From Porticoccus sp041395745 (GTDB taxonomy: Bacteria > Pseudomonadota > Gammaproteobacteria > Pseudomonadales > Porticoccaceae): 64,000 bases of DNA. The stretch covers positions 434,001 to 498,000 of the forward strand of contig JAWKZV010000003.1 of assembly GCA_041395745.1 (NCBI GenBank), read 5' to 3'. The translations under genes and the position numbers were made by a program. Shown one piece after another: positions 27,672-36,369 of the stretch (positions are counted from its first letter, which is position 1; each line of letters starts with the position of its first letter). The notes beneath the pieces are model-generated. The model was not told the DNA's origin. It ran no database searches and was given only the letters and a program-made list of their open reading frames with translations.

Positions 27672-27697
27672 AAAAAACAGGGGCCCATGGGCCCCTG
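27672..27697 (-). terminator. Rho-independent terminator of katG
   Basis: Perfect 20-bp palindrome (arms CAGGGGCCCA / TGGGCCCCTG, 27678-27697). On the minus strand it is followed directly by TTTTTT. It is the second of two hairpins downstream of katG. Confidence 0.85.
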
Positions 27698-27712
27698 CTG
27701 TCGTCGGCGCCA

Positions 27713-27736
27713 CCAGAAGTCGTTGCCGACTTCTGG
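27713..27736 (-). other. First hairpin downstream of katG
   Basis: 10-bp perfect stem CCAGAAGTCG / CGACTTCTGG with a TTGC loop, 35 bp past the katG stop and 15 bp before the terminator hairpin. It lacks a U-run; probably protects the 3' end or assists termination. Confidence 0.6.
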
Positions 27737-27770
27737 CTTACCAATACTGGTGCTGCTTGATCAATAGAGA

Positions 27771-29993
27771 TCAAAAACGGCCCAGGTTCATCACCTTGGT
27801 CCAGGCTGCGACGAAGTCGTTCGCGAACTGGGCCTTGGCATCATCGGCTGCGTAGAACTCCGCCACTGCACGCAGCTCTGAGCTGGAACCGAACACTAGG
27901 TCCACCGGTGAAGCGGTCCAACGGGTCTTGCCAGTACTGCGATCAATGCCGTCGTACACCCCGTCCTTGGCAGACTTCTGCCACTTGGTGGACATGTCCA
28001 GCAAGTTGACGAAGAAGTCATTGGTCAGGGTTCCCGGCTTACTGGTGAGCACGCCTTGCACGGAACCGTCAGTGTTGGCGTTCAGCGCACGCATGCCGCC
28101 TACCAGCACAGTCATTTCCGGCACTGTCAGCTTGAGCTGACTGGCGCGGTCCACCAGCAGGGCCGCAGGTGAGGCAGAGCTGCCGCCGGCGTAGTAGTTG
28201 CGGAAACCGTCCGCCCGGTTTTCCAGCAGCGAGAAGGACTGCACATCGGTGTGCTCCTGCGAGGCGTCCGCACGGCCCGGCTTGAACGGCACGGTGATGC
28301 TATGACCGCCATCGCTGGCCGCCTTCTCAATGGCTGCGGCGCCGCCCAGCACGATCAGGTCTGCCATGGATACCTTCTTGCCACCGGAGGCGCTGCCATT
28401 GAAGTCCTTCTGAATGCCTTCCAGCTTCGTCAGCACCTTCGCCAGCTCCTTGGGTGAGTTGGCAGGCCAGTCCTTTTGAGGGGCCAGACGCAGACGACCG
28501 CCATCGGTACCACCGCGATAGTCAGAGCCACGGAAGCTGGACGCGGCAGCCCATGCGGTGCGCACCAGTTCCGGCACAGTCAGGCCCGAAGCCAGGATTT
28601 TGGCTTTCAGTGCCTTGATGTCAGCGGCGTCGATCATGGCGTAGTCAACTGCGGGAATCGGGTCCTGCCAGATCATCTGTTCCTTGGGCGCTTCACTGCC
28701 GACATAGCGGGCGCTGGGGCCCATATCCCGGTGGGTCAGCTTGAACCAGGCGCGGCCAAATGCATCATTGAACGCATCCGGGTCCTTGGCGAAACGCTCG
28801 GAGATCTTCCGATAGGCAGGATCCTCCCGCAACGCCAGGTCTGTGGTCAGCATGACCACCGGGTTGCGCTTGCCCTTGACGTGGGCATCAGGAGCCAGTT
28901 GATGCAGGGCCTTGTCCTTGGGCACCCATTGCACGGCGCCGGCCGGGCTCTTGGTCATCTCCCATTCGAAGTTCAACAGGTTCTGCAGGAACACTGCGGT
29001 CCACTGGGTCGGGGTGGGGGTCCAGGCGCCTTCCAGGCCACTGGTCACGGTGTCCTCGGCATTGCCCTTACCACAGGTGTTCTTCCATCCCAGGCCCTGC
29101 TCTTCCAGCGATGCGGCAGCTGGATCAGCACCGACGCACTTGCCGGGGCCATGGGCGCCATGGGTCTTGCCCAAGGTATGACCGCCTGCGATCAGGGCGA
29201 CGGTTTCCTCGTCGTTCATGCCCATACGGCCAAAGGTGTCACGGATATCCACAGCGGCGGCAAGCGGGTCACCGGTGTGGCCGGTGGGACCTTCCGGGTT
29301 CACGTAAATGAGGCCCATCTGCACAGCCGCGAGGGGGTTTTCCAGATCGCGCTTACCACTGTAGCGCTTGCTGTCGTCCAGCCACTTGGTTTCCGGCCCC
29401 CAATACACCAGGTCCGCTTCCCAATCGTCGGCTCGACCACCGGCAAAACCGAACGTTTTGAAGCCGGCCTTTTCCAGCGCGACGTTACCGGCCAGAACCA
29501 TGAGATCGCCCCAGGAAACATCGCGGCCATACTTTTTCTTCACCGGCCACAGCAGGCGGCGAGCCTTATCCAGGTTGGCGTTGTCCGGCCAGCTGTTCAG
29601 TGGCTCAAAGCGCTGCTGCCCGCCGTCGGCACCACCACGGCCGTCCGCCGCTCGGTAGGTACCGGCACTGTGCCAGGCCATGCGAATGAACAGACCGGCA
29701 TAGGTGCCCCAGTCTGCAGGCCACCAATCCTGGGAAGTAGTCATTTCCTTGGCGATATCCGCTTTCAAGGCCGCCAGATCCACATTGGCAAAGGCCTTGG
29801 CGTAGTCAAAATCGGCGCCCATCGGGTTGGAACGGGCGTCATGCTCGCGCAACGGGCTAAGGTCCAGCCGGTCTGGCCACCAGAATTGATTGGACATGGA
29901 ATCGGCATGCATAGACTCGGCATGCACAGACGCCACCAGCGGCGACATCGTCACCGCCAAGGCAGCTAATACCGTTAATGGTTTGTTAAGCAT
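27771..29993 (-). CDS. katG: Catalase-peroxidase KatG with export signal
   Basis: Bifunctional haem catalase/peroxidase; 740 aa. The N-terminus is a Sec signal peptide (MLNKPLTVLAALAVTMSPLVASVHAES), so the enzyme should act in the periplasm, as in the KatP/KatA-type subgroup, unlike the usual cytosolic KatG. The distal haem motif IRMAWHSAGTYR (Arg, Trp, His), the YVNPEGPTG tyrosine and the FGRMGMNDEETVALIAGGHTLGKTHG segment with the cross-linked Met and the proximal His are all present. A second inactive peroxidase-like domain completes the length (from about 440). Two hairpins follow the stop. Confidence 0.96.
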   Translation of the reverse strand: MLNKPLTVLAALAVTMSPLVASVHAESMHADSMSNQFWWPDRLDLSPLREHDARSNPMGADFDYAKAFANVDLAALKADIAKEMTTSQDWWPADWGTYAGLFIRMAWHSAGTYRAADGRGGADGGQQRFEPLNSWPDNANLDKARRLLWPVKKKYGRDVSWGDLMVLAGNVALEKAGFKTFGFAGGRADDWEADLVYWGPETKWLDDSKRYSGKRDLENPLAAVQMGLIYVNPEGPTGHTGDPLAAAVDIRDTFGRMGMNDEETVALIAGGHTLGKTHGAHGPGKCVGADPAAASLEEQGLGWKNTCGKGNAEDTVTSGLEGAWTPTPTQWTAVFLQNLLNFEWEMTKSPAGAVQWVPKDKALHQLAPDAHVKGKRNPVVMLTTDLALREDPAYRKISERFAKDPDAFNDAFGRAWFKLTHRDMGPSARYVGSEAPKEQMIWQDPIPAVDYAMIDAADIKALKAKILASGLTVPELVRTAWAAASSFRGSDYRGGTDGGRLRLAPQKDWPANSPKELAKVLTKLEGIQKDFNGSASGGKKVSMADLIVLGGAAAIEKAASDGGHSITVPFKPGRADASQEHTDVQSFSLLENRADGFRNYYAGGSSASPAALLVDRASQLKLTVPEMTVLVGGMRALNANTDGSVQGVLTSKPGTLTNDFFVNLLDMSTKWQKSAKDGVYDGIDRSTGKTRWTASPVDLVFGSSSELRAVAEFYAADDAKAQFANDFVAAWTKVMNLGRF

Positions 29994-30410
29994 TTTGGTG
30001 TACCCCTCGGTTAATAAATATTTTTAGTTCCTACAAGGTAGTCACCAACCGGGAAACTGGACATTTTTTTTGCGCTATGGGGCGGATTGAATTTTTTTAT
30101 CGGGGCTAAATTAGCCATTTATTAATAGACAGTTGGAATGATCGAACAGCCCGGATTCTGCTCCAGCAAGCAACTCATCATATTGGATGTAACACCCACA
30201 CACACCCATGCGAAAAGAGCCACAAACACGATGGGACAACCCCTGCCAACAGCGATAAAAACACGCTAAAAACCGCCTTAAAGCGTTGTAAACATCTCCC
30301 CCAAAAAATATATTCGATAACGGAAACTATTGTTTTTTATAGAAATAATTTAATTAACATCAGGTTTTCATCAACTTATAGATCAAACCATAATAAAGGC
30401 ATACAACATT
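29994..30410. other. AT-rich divergent intergenic region katG / delta-CA
   Basis: 417 bases without a supported gene between the divergent katG and delta carbonic anhydrase genes. It contains a small palindrome (GGCTAA-A-TTAGCC, 30104-30116) and AT-rich tracts just upstream of 30411 that should hold the plus-strand promoter. I see no convincing OxyR or other regulator site. Confidence 0.6.
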
Positions 30411-31205
30411 ATGAAACGTTTTATCTTTGCTACGCTGATTGGTTTTTCCATTACTGGATATGCGGCCAATGAAGGCAATACACAGACTACGGACCCCGGA
30501 AAAAGCTGCGAGGATTTTGGCCCGCAAACCCCCAGGAATATCGATAACATTTCCGGTGAAAACCCGGTTGATTTCTCCATGGCACCGGCGTTCTCAAATA
30601 TGAATTTATGCAATATTCATTTCCATGAGGGCGCGGAGCACAAGTCCATGGATTTTTCAATTTACAAGGGCGATGGGGACCACGGTTACGGCGGCGGTTT
30701 TCAGTGCAATATGAGTAAAAATCTTTCCGCCTCGGAACTGGCCCCCACCAAGGAATCCATCTGCAGCGGCGAACATGGCGAGCTGAAACCCGGCGATACC
30801 ATCGAGGTACATTGGGTTTATACATCCTGTGATGTGGAACCCGGCCCAACCCTCGGTGCCTGCGTCTCCTCCTCGTGCGCCAACCCTGACCTGCGCGTGG
30901 AAACCCAGGTGTTCACACTGGTCAACGACCCCGACGCCCTGGATTTCAACGAACTGAAACTGGCCGGCGACCTGCCCACAGATACCGGGAAGCCGGTGCA
31001 GTTCCTCGGCTCAACCACCGGCCCGAAATTCTCCGAAGCGGTCTGCTCTCCCTACCAGGTTACCTGGAGCGTCCGTCCCAAGTGCGCCAAGCTGGACATC
31101 AACTCCGTGGGCCAATGGTGTAAAGGCAATGCATTCGATGAGGACCATGCTCACGGTGTACGCAAGCTGGTTACCAATCCGAAGCTGCTGTCCCCGATCG
31201 AATAA
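30411..31205 (+). CDS. Secreted delta-class carbonic anhydrase
   Basis: 264 aa with a signal peptide (MKRFIFATLIGFSITGYAAN). The mature domain matches the delta-class carbonic anhydrase family first known from marine diatoms: FGPQTPRNID, then NMNLCNIHFHEGAEHK, and IEVHWVYTSCDV. By family analogy His70, His72 and His134 are the zinc ligands. Several cysteines (33, 67, 99, 118, 140, 151, 156 and later) suggest disulfides, consistent with export. It would hydrate CO2 in the periplasm. It stands alone with a strong terminator. The family call is good; activity is inference. Confidence 0.85.
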   Translation: MKRFIFATLIGFSITGYAANEGNTQTTDPGKSCEDFGPQTPRNIDNISGENPVDFSMAPAFSNMNLCNIHFHEGAEHKSMDFSIYKGDGDHGYGGGFQCNMSKNLSASELAPTKESICSGEHGELKPGDTIEVHWVYTSCDVEPGPTLGACVSSSCANPDLRVETQVFTLVNDPDALDFNELKLAGDLPTDTGKPVQFLGSTTGPKFSEAVCSPYQVTWSVRPKCAKLDINSVGQWCKGNAFDEDHAHGVRKLVTNPKLLSPIE

Positions 31206-31235
31206 CGTCGGTGACAGGGGTGATCTACCACAAAT

Positions 31236-31264
31236 AAAAACCGGGCTGCTTCAGCCCGGTTTTT
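31236..31264. terminator. Bidirectional terminator between delta-CA and ppk2
   Basis: 8-bp stem CCGGGCTG / CAGCCCGG with a CTT loop, preceded by AAAAA and followed by TTTTT. It serves both converging genes. Confidence 0.92.
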
Positions 31265-31276
31265 GATTGGGGATCA

Positions 31277-32119
31277 TCATTCCTTTTCCCTGTTTCCATT
31301 CAATTCCCGGTGCAGCATTTCCAGCGCCTCCTGCAGCAATGCCGAATCCAGGGAAGGCTCTGCAATGTCCACGCCTTCGGACAACACCTCGGCGACCACT
31401 TCCAACGCCCTGATGCGGGCATACCATTTGCGGTTGCCCGGAATGACATGCCAGGGCGCAATATCGGTGGACGTTTCGTCGAGCATATCCTGAAAGGCCA
31501 GCTGGTATTCGTCCCAGCGGCGCCAATTGCGAATATCCTCGCTGGTGAGCTTCCAGCGCTTGTGGGGGTTGCGAATGCGCTCCTCGAAGCGTTTCAGCTG
31601 TTCGTCCCGGGTAATCGCCGGCAGCAGCTTGATTACCCTCACGCCATCGTCGCAGAGCAAGCGCTCGAACTCGTTGATTTCCCGGTAGGCCCGCTGCCAC
31701 TCCTGCTTGCTGCAAAAACCCTCGACGCGCTCGACCAGTACCCGGCCATACCAGGAACGGTCGAACACGACGATGTCGCCGCTGGCCGGCAGTCGCTGCC
31801 AGAAACGGTAGAGATAGTGGTGTTCCCCCTCCTCGGCACTGGGAGCACCAATGGGCCAGACGTGCACACCGCGCAGGTCCAGGGGCTGCACCATGCGGCG
31901 GATAATGCCACCCTTGCCGGCGCAGTCGACGCCTTCCAGCACCACCACAGCCCTGCGCCCCTGAGAATAATAGGCCTGCTGGATCTTTAGCAGCTCCAGC
32001 TGCACGGCATCCAGGCGCGCCTTGTATTCATCTTTGTCCCGCAGCGCGATATTGCAGTCCACCCCGGACAGCTTCAGCGGGTAGCGATCACAGTCCTTAT
32101 CTATTTTTGTTTTTGTCAT
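31277..32119 (-). CDS. ppk2: Polyphosphate kinase 2
   Basis: Transfers phosphate between polyphosphate and nucleoside di/monophosphates. 280 aa from ATG 32119, which has AGGAA 6 nt upstream (TTG 32143 is an alternative). The P-loop is VVVLEGVDCAGKGGIIRRM, followed by the second Walker-type motif VVFDRSWYGRVLVERVEGF and the lid region with RFEERIRNPHKRWKLTSEDI. A single domain indicates a class I or III-type short PPK2; nucleotide preference cannot be assigned by eye. It converges on the delta-CA gene. Confidence 0.93.
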   Translation of the reverse strand: MTKTKIDKDCDRYPLKLSGVDCNIALRDKDEYKARLDAVQLELLKIQQAYYSQGRRAVVVLEGVDCAGKGGIIRRMVQPLDLRGVHVWPIGAPSAEEGEHHYLYRFWQRLPASGDIVVFDRSWYGRVLVERVEGFCSKQEWQRAYREINEFERLLCDDGVRVIKLLPAITRDEQLKRFEERIRNPHKRWKLTSEDIRNWRRWDEYQLAFQDMLDETSTDIAPWHVIPGNRKWYARIRALEVVAEVLSEGVDIAEPSLDSALLQEALEMLHRELNGNREKE

Positions 32120-32242
32120 CTTGTTCCTGCCGGTCCGCGCCAACGGCGCCCCGTCTCCAACCGGGCCGCTTCTGACCTGTTTCAGTTTCCGCTACAATCC
32201 ATCCTCTTTTAGCCCCATAGCGAGAGTCAGGCAAGTATTCCC

Positions 32243-33907
32243 ATGGCCCAATACGTTTACACCATGAACCGGGTGGGCAAGATCGTCCCCCCGAAACGCG
32301 AAATCCTCAAGGACATTTCCCTGTCGTTCTTCCCCGGCGCCAAGATCGGCGTACTGGGTCTGAACGGTGCCGGTAAGTCCACCCTGCTGAAAATCATGGC
32401 GGGCATTGATACCGACATTCAGGGCGAAGCCCGGCCAATGCCCGGTATCAAGGTGGGTTACCTGCCCCAGGAACCGCAACTCGATCCGGCCAAGGACGTG
32501 CGCGGCAATGTGGAGGACGGCGTTCGCGAGGCGGTGGATGCCCTAAAGGGACTGGATGAGGTCTACGCCGCCTACGCCGAGCCGGATGCGGATTTCGACA
32601 AGCTGGCCAAGCGCCAGGGCGAACTGGAAAACATCATCGAAGCCTGGGACGCCCACAACCTTAACCACACCCTGGAAGTGGCTGCTGACGCCCTGCGCCT
32701 GCCGCCCTGGGATGCGGATGTCACCAAACTGTCCGGCGGTGAAAAGCGCCGTGTCGCCCTGTGCCGCCTGCTGCTGTCCAAGCCCGACATGCTGTTGCTC
32801 GACGAACCGACCAACCACCTGGATGCGGAATCCGTGTACTGGCTGGAAAAATTCCTTGAGGAATTCCCCGGCACCGTGGTGGCAGTAACCCACGACCGCT
32901 ACTTCCTCGACAATGTCGCCGGCTGGATTCTTGAACTGGACCGCGGCCACGGCATTCCCTACGAGGGCAACTACACTACCTGGCTGGAAGCCAAGGAAAA
33001 ACGCCTGGAGATTGAGCAGAAGCAGGAAGACGCCCGCCAGCGCACCATCAAGCACGAGCTGGAGTGGGTGCGCCAGAATCCCAAGGGCCGCCACGCCAAG
33101 AACAAGGCCCGTCTGGCCCGCTTCGACGAGATGAACTCCCAGGAATTCCAGGCCCGCAACGAGACCAACGAAATCTACATTCCGCCGGGCCCGCGCCTCG
33201 GCGACAAAGTCATCGAGTTTGACAACGTCAGCAAAAGCTTTGGCGATGAACTGCTGATCGACAACCTGTCCTTCAGCGTGCCGAAAGGTGCGGTGATCGG
33301 CATCGTCGGCGGCAACGGCGCCGGTAAATCCACCCTGTTGCGCATGATCGCCGGTACCGAGCAGCCCGACAATGGCACTGTGACCCTTGGCGAGACCGTG
33401 CAGCTGGCCTTTGTGGAGCAGAGCCGGGAAAACCTCGACGATAAGAAAACCGTCTGGGAGGCGCTTTCCGAAGGCCAGGACATCCTGCACATCGGCAGCT
33501 ACCAGGTTCCGTCACGGGCCTACGTAGGTCGCTTCAACTTCAAGGGCAGCGACCAGCAGAAACGCGTCGGCGAACTGTCCGGCGGTGAGCGCGGCCGTCT
33601 GCACCTGGCCAACACCCTGAAGCAGGGCGCCAACGTGCTGCTGCTCGACGAACCCTCCAACGACCTGGACGTGGAAACCCTGCGCGCCCTGGAAGAAGCG
33701 ATCCAGAACTTCCCCGGCTGCGTGCTGGTGATCTCTCACGATCGCTGGTTCCTGGACCGTATCGCCACCCACATCCTCGCCTATGAGGGCAATAGTGAAG
33801 TGGTGTTCTTTGAGGGCGATTACACCGAGTATCACGAGGACTTCCTCAAGCGCAAAGGCGATCAGGCCGCTCCCCAGCGCATGAAGTACAAGCGTCTGAA
33901 ATCCTGA
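32243..33907 (+). CDS. ettA: Energy-dependent translational throttle protein EttA
   Basis: ABC-F protein that binds the ribosomal E site and gates the first elongation step according to ATP level. 554 aa, the usual length. Two ABC cassettes: Walker A GLNGAGKST (about 42) and GGNGAGKST (about 357), signatures LSGGEKRR and LSGGERGR, Walker B LLLDEPTNHLDAES and LLLDEPSNDLDVET. The linker with the PtIM (ELEWVRQNPKGRHAKNKARL) and the start MAQYVYTMNRVGKIVPPKREIL are diagnostic of EttA. Ends at a strong terminator. Confidence 0.97.
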   Translation: MAQYVYTMNRVGKIVPPKREILKDISLSFFPGAKIGVLGLNGAGKSTLLKIMAGIDTDIQGEARPMPGIKVGYLPQEPQLDPAKDVRGNVEDGVREAVDALKGLDEVYAAYAEPDADFDKLAKRQGELENIIEAWDAHNLNHTLEVAADALRLPPWDADVTKLSGGEKRRVALCRLLLSKPDMLLLDEPTNHLDAESVYWLEKFLEEFPGTVVAVTHDRYFLDNVAGWILELDRGHGIPYEGNYTTWLEAKEKRLEIEQKQEDARQRTIKHELEWVRQNPKGRHAKNKARLARFDEMNSQEFQARNETNEIYIPPGPRLGDKVIEFDNVSKSFGDELLIDNLSFSVPKGAVIGIVGGNGAGKSTLLRMIAGTEQPDNGTVTLGETVQLAFVEQSRENLDDKKTVWEALSEGQDILHIGSYQVPSRAYVGRFNFKGSDQQKRVGELSGGERGRLHLANTLKQGANVLLLDEPSNDLDVETLRALEEAIQNFPGCVLVISHDRWFLDRIATHILAYEGNSEVVFFEGDYTEYHEDFLKRKGDQAAPQRMKYKRLKS

Positions 33908-33926
33908 TCCTCTGATCCTGAAATAG

Positions 33927-33956
33927 CGGCGGCCCGTATCCCGGGCCGCCCTTTTT
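33927..33956 (+). terminator. Rho-independent terminator of ettA
   Basis: 9-bp GC stem GGCGGCCCG / CGGGCCGCC with a 5-nt loop and TTTTT, 20 bp after the ettA stop. Confidence 0.92.
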
Positions 33957-34064
33957 CTGCAAAACACGACACAACCCGCTTTTTACGACGAGCCAGTTGC
34001 CCCCCTCCCACAAACTCCCTATGCTCGAAACCCTGCTTTCTCAGGGACATCACAGGGAACAGTC

Positions 34065-34640
34065 ATGAGCGTTTTTCTCTTTATTCTCCTCGGCCTGCTG
34101 GTCTTGGTTCTCGGCTACGGCGTCACTCTCTACAACAACCTGGTGGCACTCAAACACCGGGTGGCACAGGCTTGGTCGAATATCGAGGTTTTATTGAAGC
34201 AGCGCCACGAGGAGCTGCCCAAACTGGTCGCCACCTGCCAGGAATACATGCAGTACGAACAGCAGACTCTGGAGAAGGTGATCAATGCCCGCAACCAGGT
34301 ATCCAGCGCGGCCTCCAGTGGTGACCTGGCGGCGCTGGGGATGGCTGAAAGCGCACTGCGCAAGGGGCTGGGACAACTGTTTGCCCTGGCGGAGAATTAT
34401 CCCGAGCTGAAAGCCAACGAATCCTTCCGGCATCTGCAATCCCGCATTAGCGACCTGGAAAACGGCATTGCCGATCGCCGCGAGCTGTATAACGAAGTGG
34501 TCAACCAGAACAACATCCGCATCGAGCAATTCCCGGATGTGCTGATCGCCAACTTTTTCAAATTTGGTCCGAAACAATTACTGGAATTCAGCGACGAAGA
34601 AACCGCAGACGTGAATATCAAGGGTTTGTTCCAATCCTGA
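34065..34640 (+). CDS. lemA: LemA family protein
   Basis: 191 aa; one N-terminal membrane helix (about 2-22) with the rest a helical cytoplasmic or periplasmic bundle. Signature YNNLVALKHRVAQAWSNIEVLLKQRHEELPKLV and ELYNEVVNQNNIRIEQFPDVLIANFFKF are typical of LemA. Function poorly known. It precedes a GIDE-like membrane protein by 47 bp; this pairing is common. Confidence 0.95.
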   Translation: MSVFLFILLGLLVLVLGYGVTLYNNLVALKHRVAQAWSNIEVLLKQRHEELPKLVATCQEYMQYEQQTLEKVINARNQVSSAASSGDLAALGMAESALRKGLGQLFALAENYPELKANESFRHLQSRISDLENGIADRRELYNEVVNQNNIRIEQFPDVLIANFFKFGPKQLLEFSDEETADVNIKGLFQS

Positions 34641-34687
34641 GATTATCGCGCGCTACCTGACCACTCACCACTGTCCGGATACGCCCT

Positions 34688-35653
34688 TTGGACTTCGCCG
34701 CCCTGTTCTGCGCCGACTGCATACGCGCCATGCCCGTGCCGGAGTTTTTCCTGTGGCTGGGCATCGCCGTGGCGGCCTCCCTGTTCAGCCTCAGGAAAGG
34801 CCACAACCGCTTCAAGCACGCCCGCCTGATCGATGACATGCCCACCTCGAAAATCCGCTCTGCCAGCCAGGGTTACACGGAGTTGGTGGGGGTTGCGGTT
34901 CTGCGAGACACCCCGCAGCTGGCGCCGCTCAGCAATACCCTGTGCCTGTGGTGGCGCTACACCATCGAGAAATACCAGAGCTCCGGCAAATCCAGTCACT
35001 GGGTCACCGTTGAAAGCCGCTCCTGCAGCCAGCCCTTTACCTTGCAGGACAGCACCGGCGTCTGTCTGGTTGATCCTGAAGGCGCCGATATCAGCTGTAA
35101 ACACCACCACCGCTGGTACGGCAGCACTCGCCGGCCATTGACGATGCCCACGCCCGGCGAACTGAACAGCAGTTTTTTCAGCATCCGCGGCAGCCTTTCC
35201 TTTGGACAGCGCTATCGCTATTCGGAATACCTGATTCTGGAGGGTGACCCAATCTACGCCCTTGGTGAATTCATCAGTGACAGCACTGGCCGGCGCACAC
35301 TGTCACCACAACAGTTGAGCGGCGACATCCTGCGGAGCTGGAAAGCGGACTTTGCCGCGCTGCTGGAGCGTTTTGACCGCAACGGTGATGGCGAACTCGA
35401 TATGACGGAATGGCAGCAGGTGCGCGATGCCGCCCTGCAAGAGGCACACCGCCAACAGAGGGAACTGTCGCAGCAGCGGATGGAACACCTGCTGGCCAAA
35501 CCCCGGCACGACAGCCTGCCATTTATTATTGGCAGCGACGAGCAGCAGCAACTGAGCGGTCGCTTTCGCCGCGGCGCGCTTCTCTATTCGGGAGGATTTC
35601 TTCTGGCCGGCTCCATGGCCAGTTGGCTGTTGGGATCCCGGCTGCTGGGCTGA
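34688..35653 (+). CDS. GIDE-domain membrane protein with an EF-hand loop
   Basis: 321 aa from TTG 34688, or 307 aa from ATG 34730. A hydrophobic helix near residues 19-33 and a C-terminal one (about 297-317) flank the soluble part, as in GIDE (E3 ligase-like) proteins that follow lemA. The middle part (about 60-195) matches the GIDE pattern (SASQGYTELVGVAVL, LCLWWRYTIEKYQ, LILEGDPIYALGEF). Between this and the second helix there is a canonical EF-hand calcium loop, D230-R-N-G-D-G-E-L-D-M-T-E241, with every ligand position filled. There is no RING finger. A calcium-responsive envelope function is inference. Confidence 0.85.
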   Translation: MDFAALFCADCIRAMPVPEFFLWLGIAVAASLFSLRKGHNRFKHARLIDDMPTSKIRSASQGYTELVGVAVLRDTPQLAPLSNTLCLWWRYTIEKYQSSGKSSHWVTVESRSCSQPFTLQDSTGVCLVDPEGADISCKHHHRWYGSTRRPLTMPTPGELNSSFFSIRGSLSFGQRYRYSEYLILEGDPIYALGEFISDSTGRRTLSPQQLSGDILRSWKADFAALLERFDRNGDGELDMTEWQQVRDAALQEAHRQQRELSQQRMEHLLAKPRHDSLPFIIGSDEQQQLSGRFRRGALLYSGGFLLAGSMASWLLGSRLLG

Positions 35654-35989
35654 TCAGTAGAACACCGCCAGCCAGATGGTTTCGATGTTGGGATCGGTCC
35701 AGGCCACCCGGTGCTTGCGATGAGCGGGAATCGCCACAAAGTCGCCCACCCCCAGCTCAAGCTTTTCCCCATCGTCAAACTCGAGGTGACCTTTTCCCTG
35801 CATCACAATGACCAGTTCATTTTCTGGCTGGTCGTACCAGAAGCCCGGCGGTGAGCTCTGGCCACGGGAAATAATGCGCTGAATACGCGTGAAATCAGTG
35901 ACGATCACATCCTCAAACAGTTCGTCCATTGTGATAATGGGGATGTTTTTAAACAGATTGCCATACGTCACAGGACTGTCTGTGGCCAT
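35654..35989 (-). CDS. Small cupin-domain protein
   Basis: 111 aa from ATG 35989; the longer frame upstream has no homology-like sequence. A single cupin barrel: PGFWYDQPENELVIVMQGKGHLEFDDGEKLELGVGDFVAIPAHRKHRVAW gives the two cupin motifs (E..VIVM.G and the PAHRKHRV His pair). Metal and substrate unknown. Its start overlaps the stop of the upstream DCC-family gene, so the two are cotranscribed. Convergent with the GIDE-like gene. Confidence 0.85.
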   Translation of the reverse strand: MATDSPVTYGNLFKNIPIITMDELFEDVIVTDFTRIQRIISRGQSSPPGFWYDQPENELVIVMQGKGHLEFDDGEKLELGVGDFVAIPAHRKHRVAWTDPNIETIWLAVFY

Positions 35990-36369
35990 TAAATTCTTCC
36001 TTCTCTGGTCAAACGGCGTGTCACCCACCAGTGGTAGAAACGGCTGACCAGCGGGCGAATGATCGGTAAGCCGATCAACCATCCGAGGGGGCGCAGCAGC
36101 GGCGCTCGAGCCATCAGCAACCGGTAGGCATCAATCTCGGAAACGATGTTGCCCTGCCCATCGCGGACATGCAACTCTGTCAGTGCCTTGCGGGGATCAA
36201 TGCCGAGCGTGCGCAATTCATCGTCGGCACCGGTGATATCGACCCAATTGACATTGCTCTCGTCGCCGGAGAGCTTGCAGAAATTGTCACGGTCCCTGAC
36301 ACAGCTCGGACAGGCGCCGTCGTAAAAGACAGTGAGAGGCTCTTTCTTGCCTGCGTCGGGGCTAGCCAT
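35989..36369 (-). CDS. DCC-family thiol-disulfide oxidoreductase-like protein (DUF393)
   Basis: 126 aa from ATG 36369 (MASPDAGKKEPLTVFYDGACPSCVRDRD). DGACPSC provides the DxxCxxC motif that names the DCC family, a thioredoxin-like fold. The C-terminal part is amphipathic/hydrophobic (LLRPLGWLIGLPIIRPLVSRFYHWWVTRRL), as usual. The start overlaps the end of the SPOR gene by 8 bp and its stop overlaps the cupin start. Substrate unknown. Confidence 0.88.
   Translation of the reverse strand: MASPDAGKKEPLTVFYDGACPSCVRDRDNFCKLSGDESNVNWVDITGADDELRTLGIDPRKALTELHVRDGQGNIVSEIDAYRLLMARAPLLRPLGWLIGLPIIRPLVSRFYHWWVTRRLTREGRI

Noticed and set aside
28476..29969. 497-aa plus-strand ORF antisense to katG
   Set aside because: Shadow of katG; no domain and implausible composition.
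30230..30400. Possible OxyR box near katG
   Set aside because: Only a weak partial match to the ATAG/CTAT pattern and it lies over 300 bp from the katG start, near the opposite gene.
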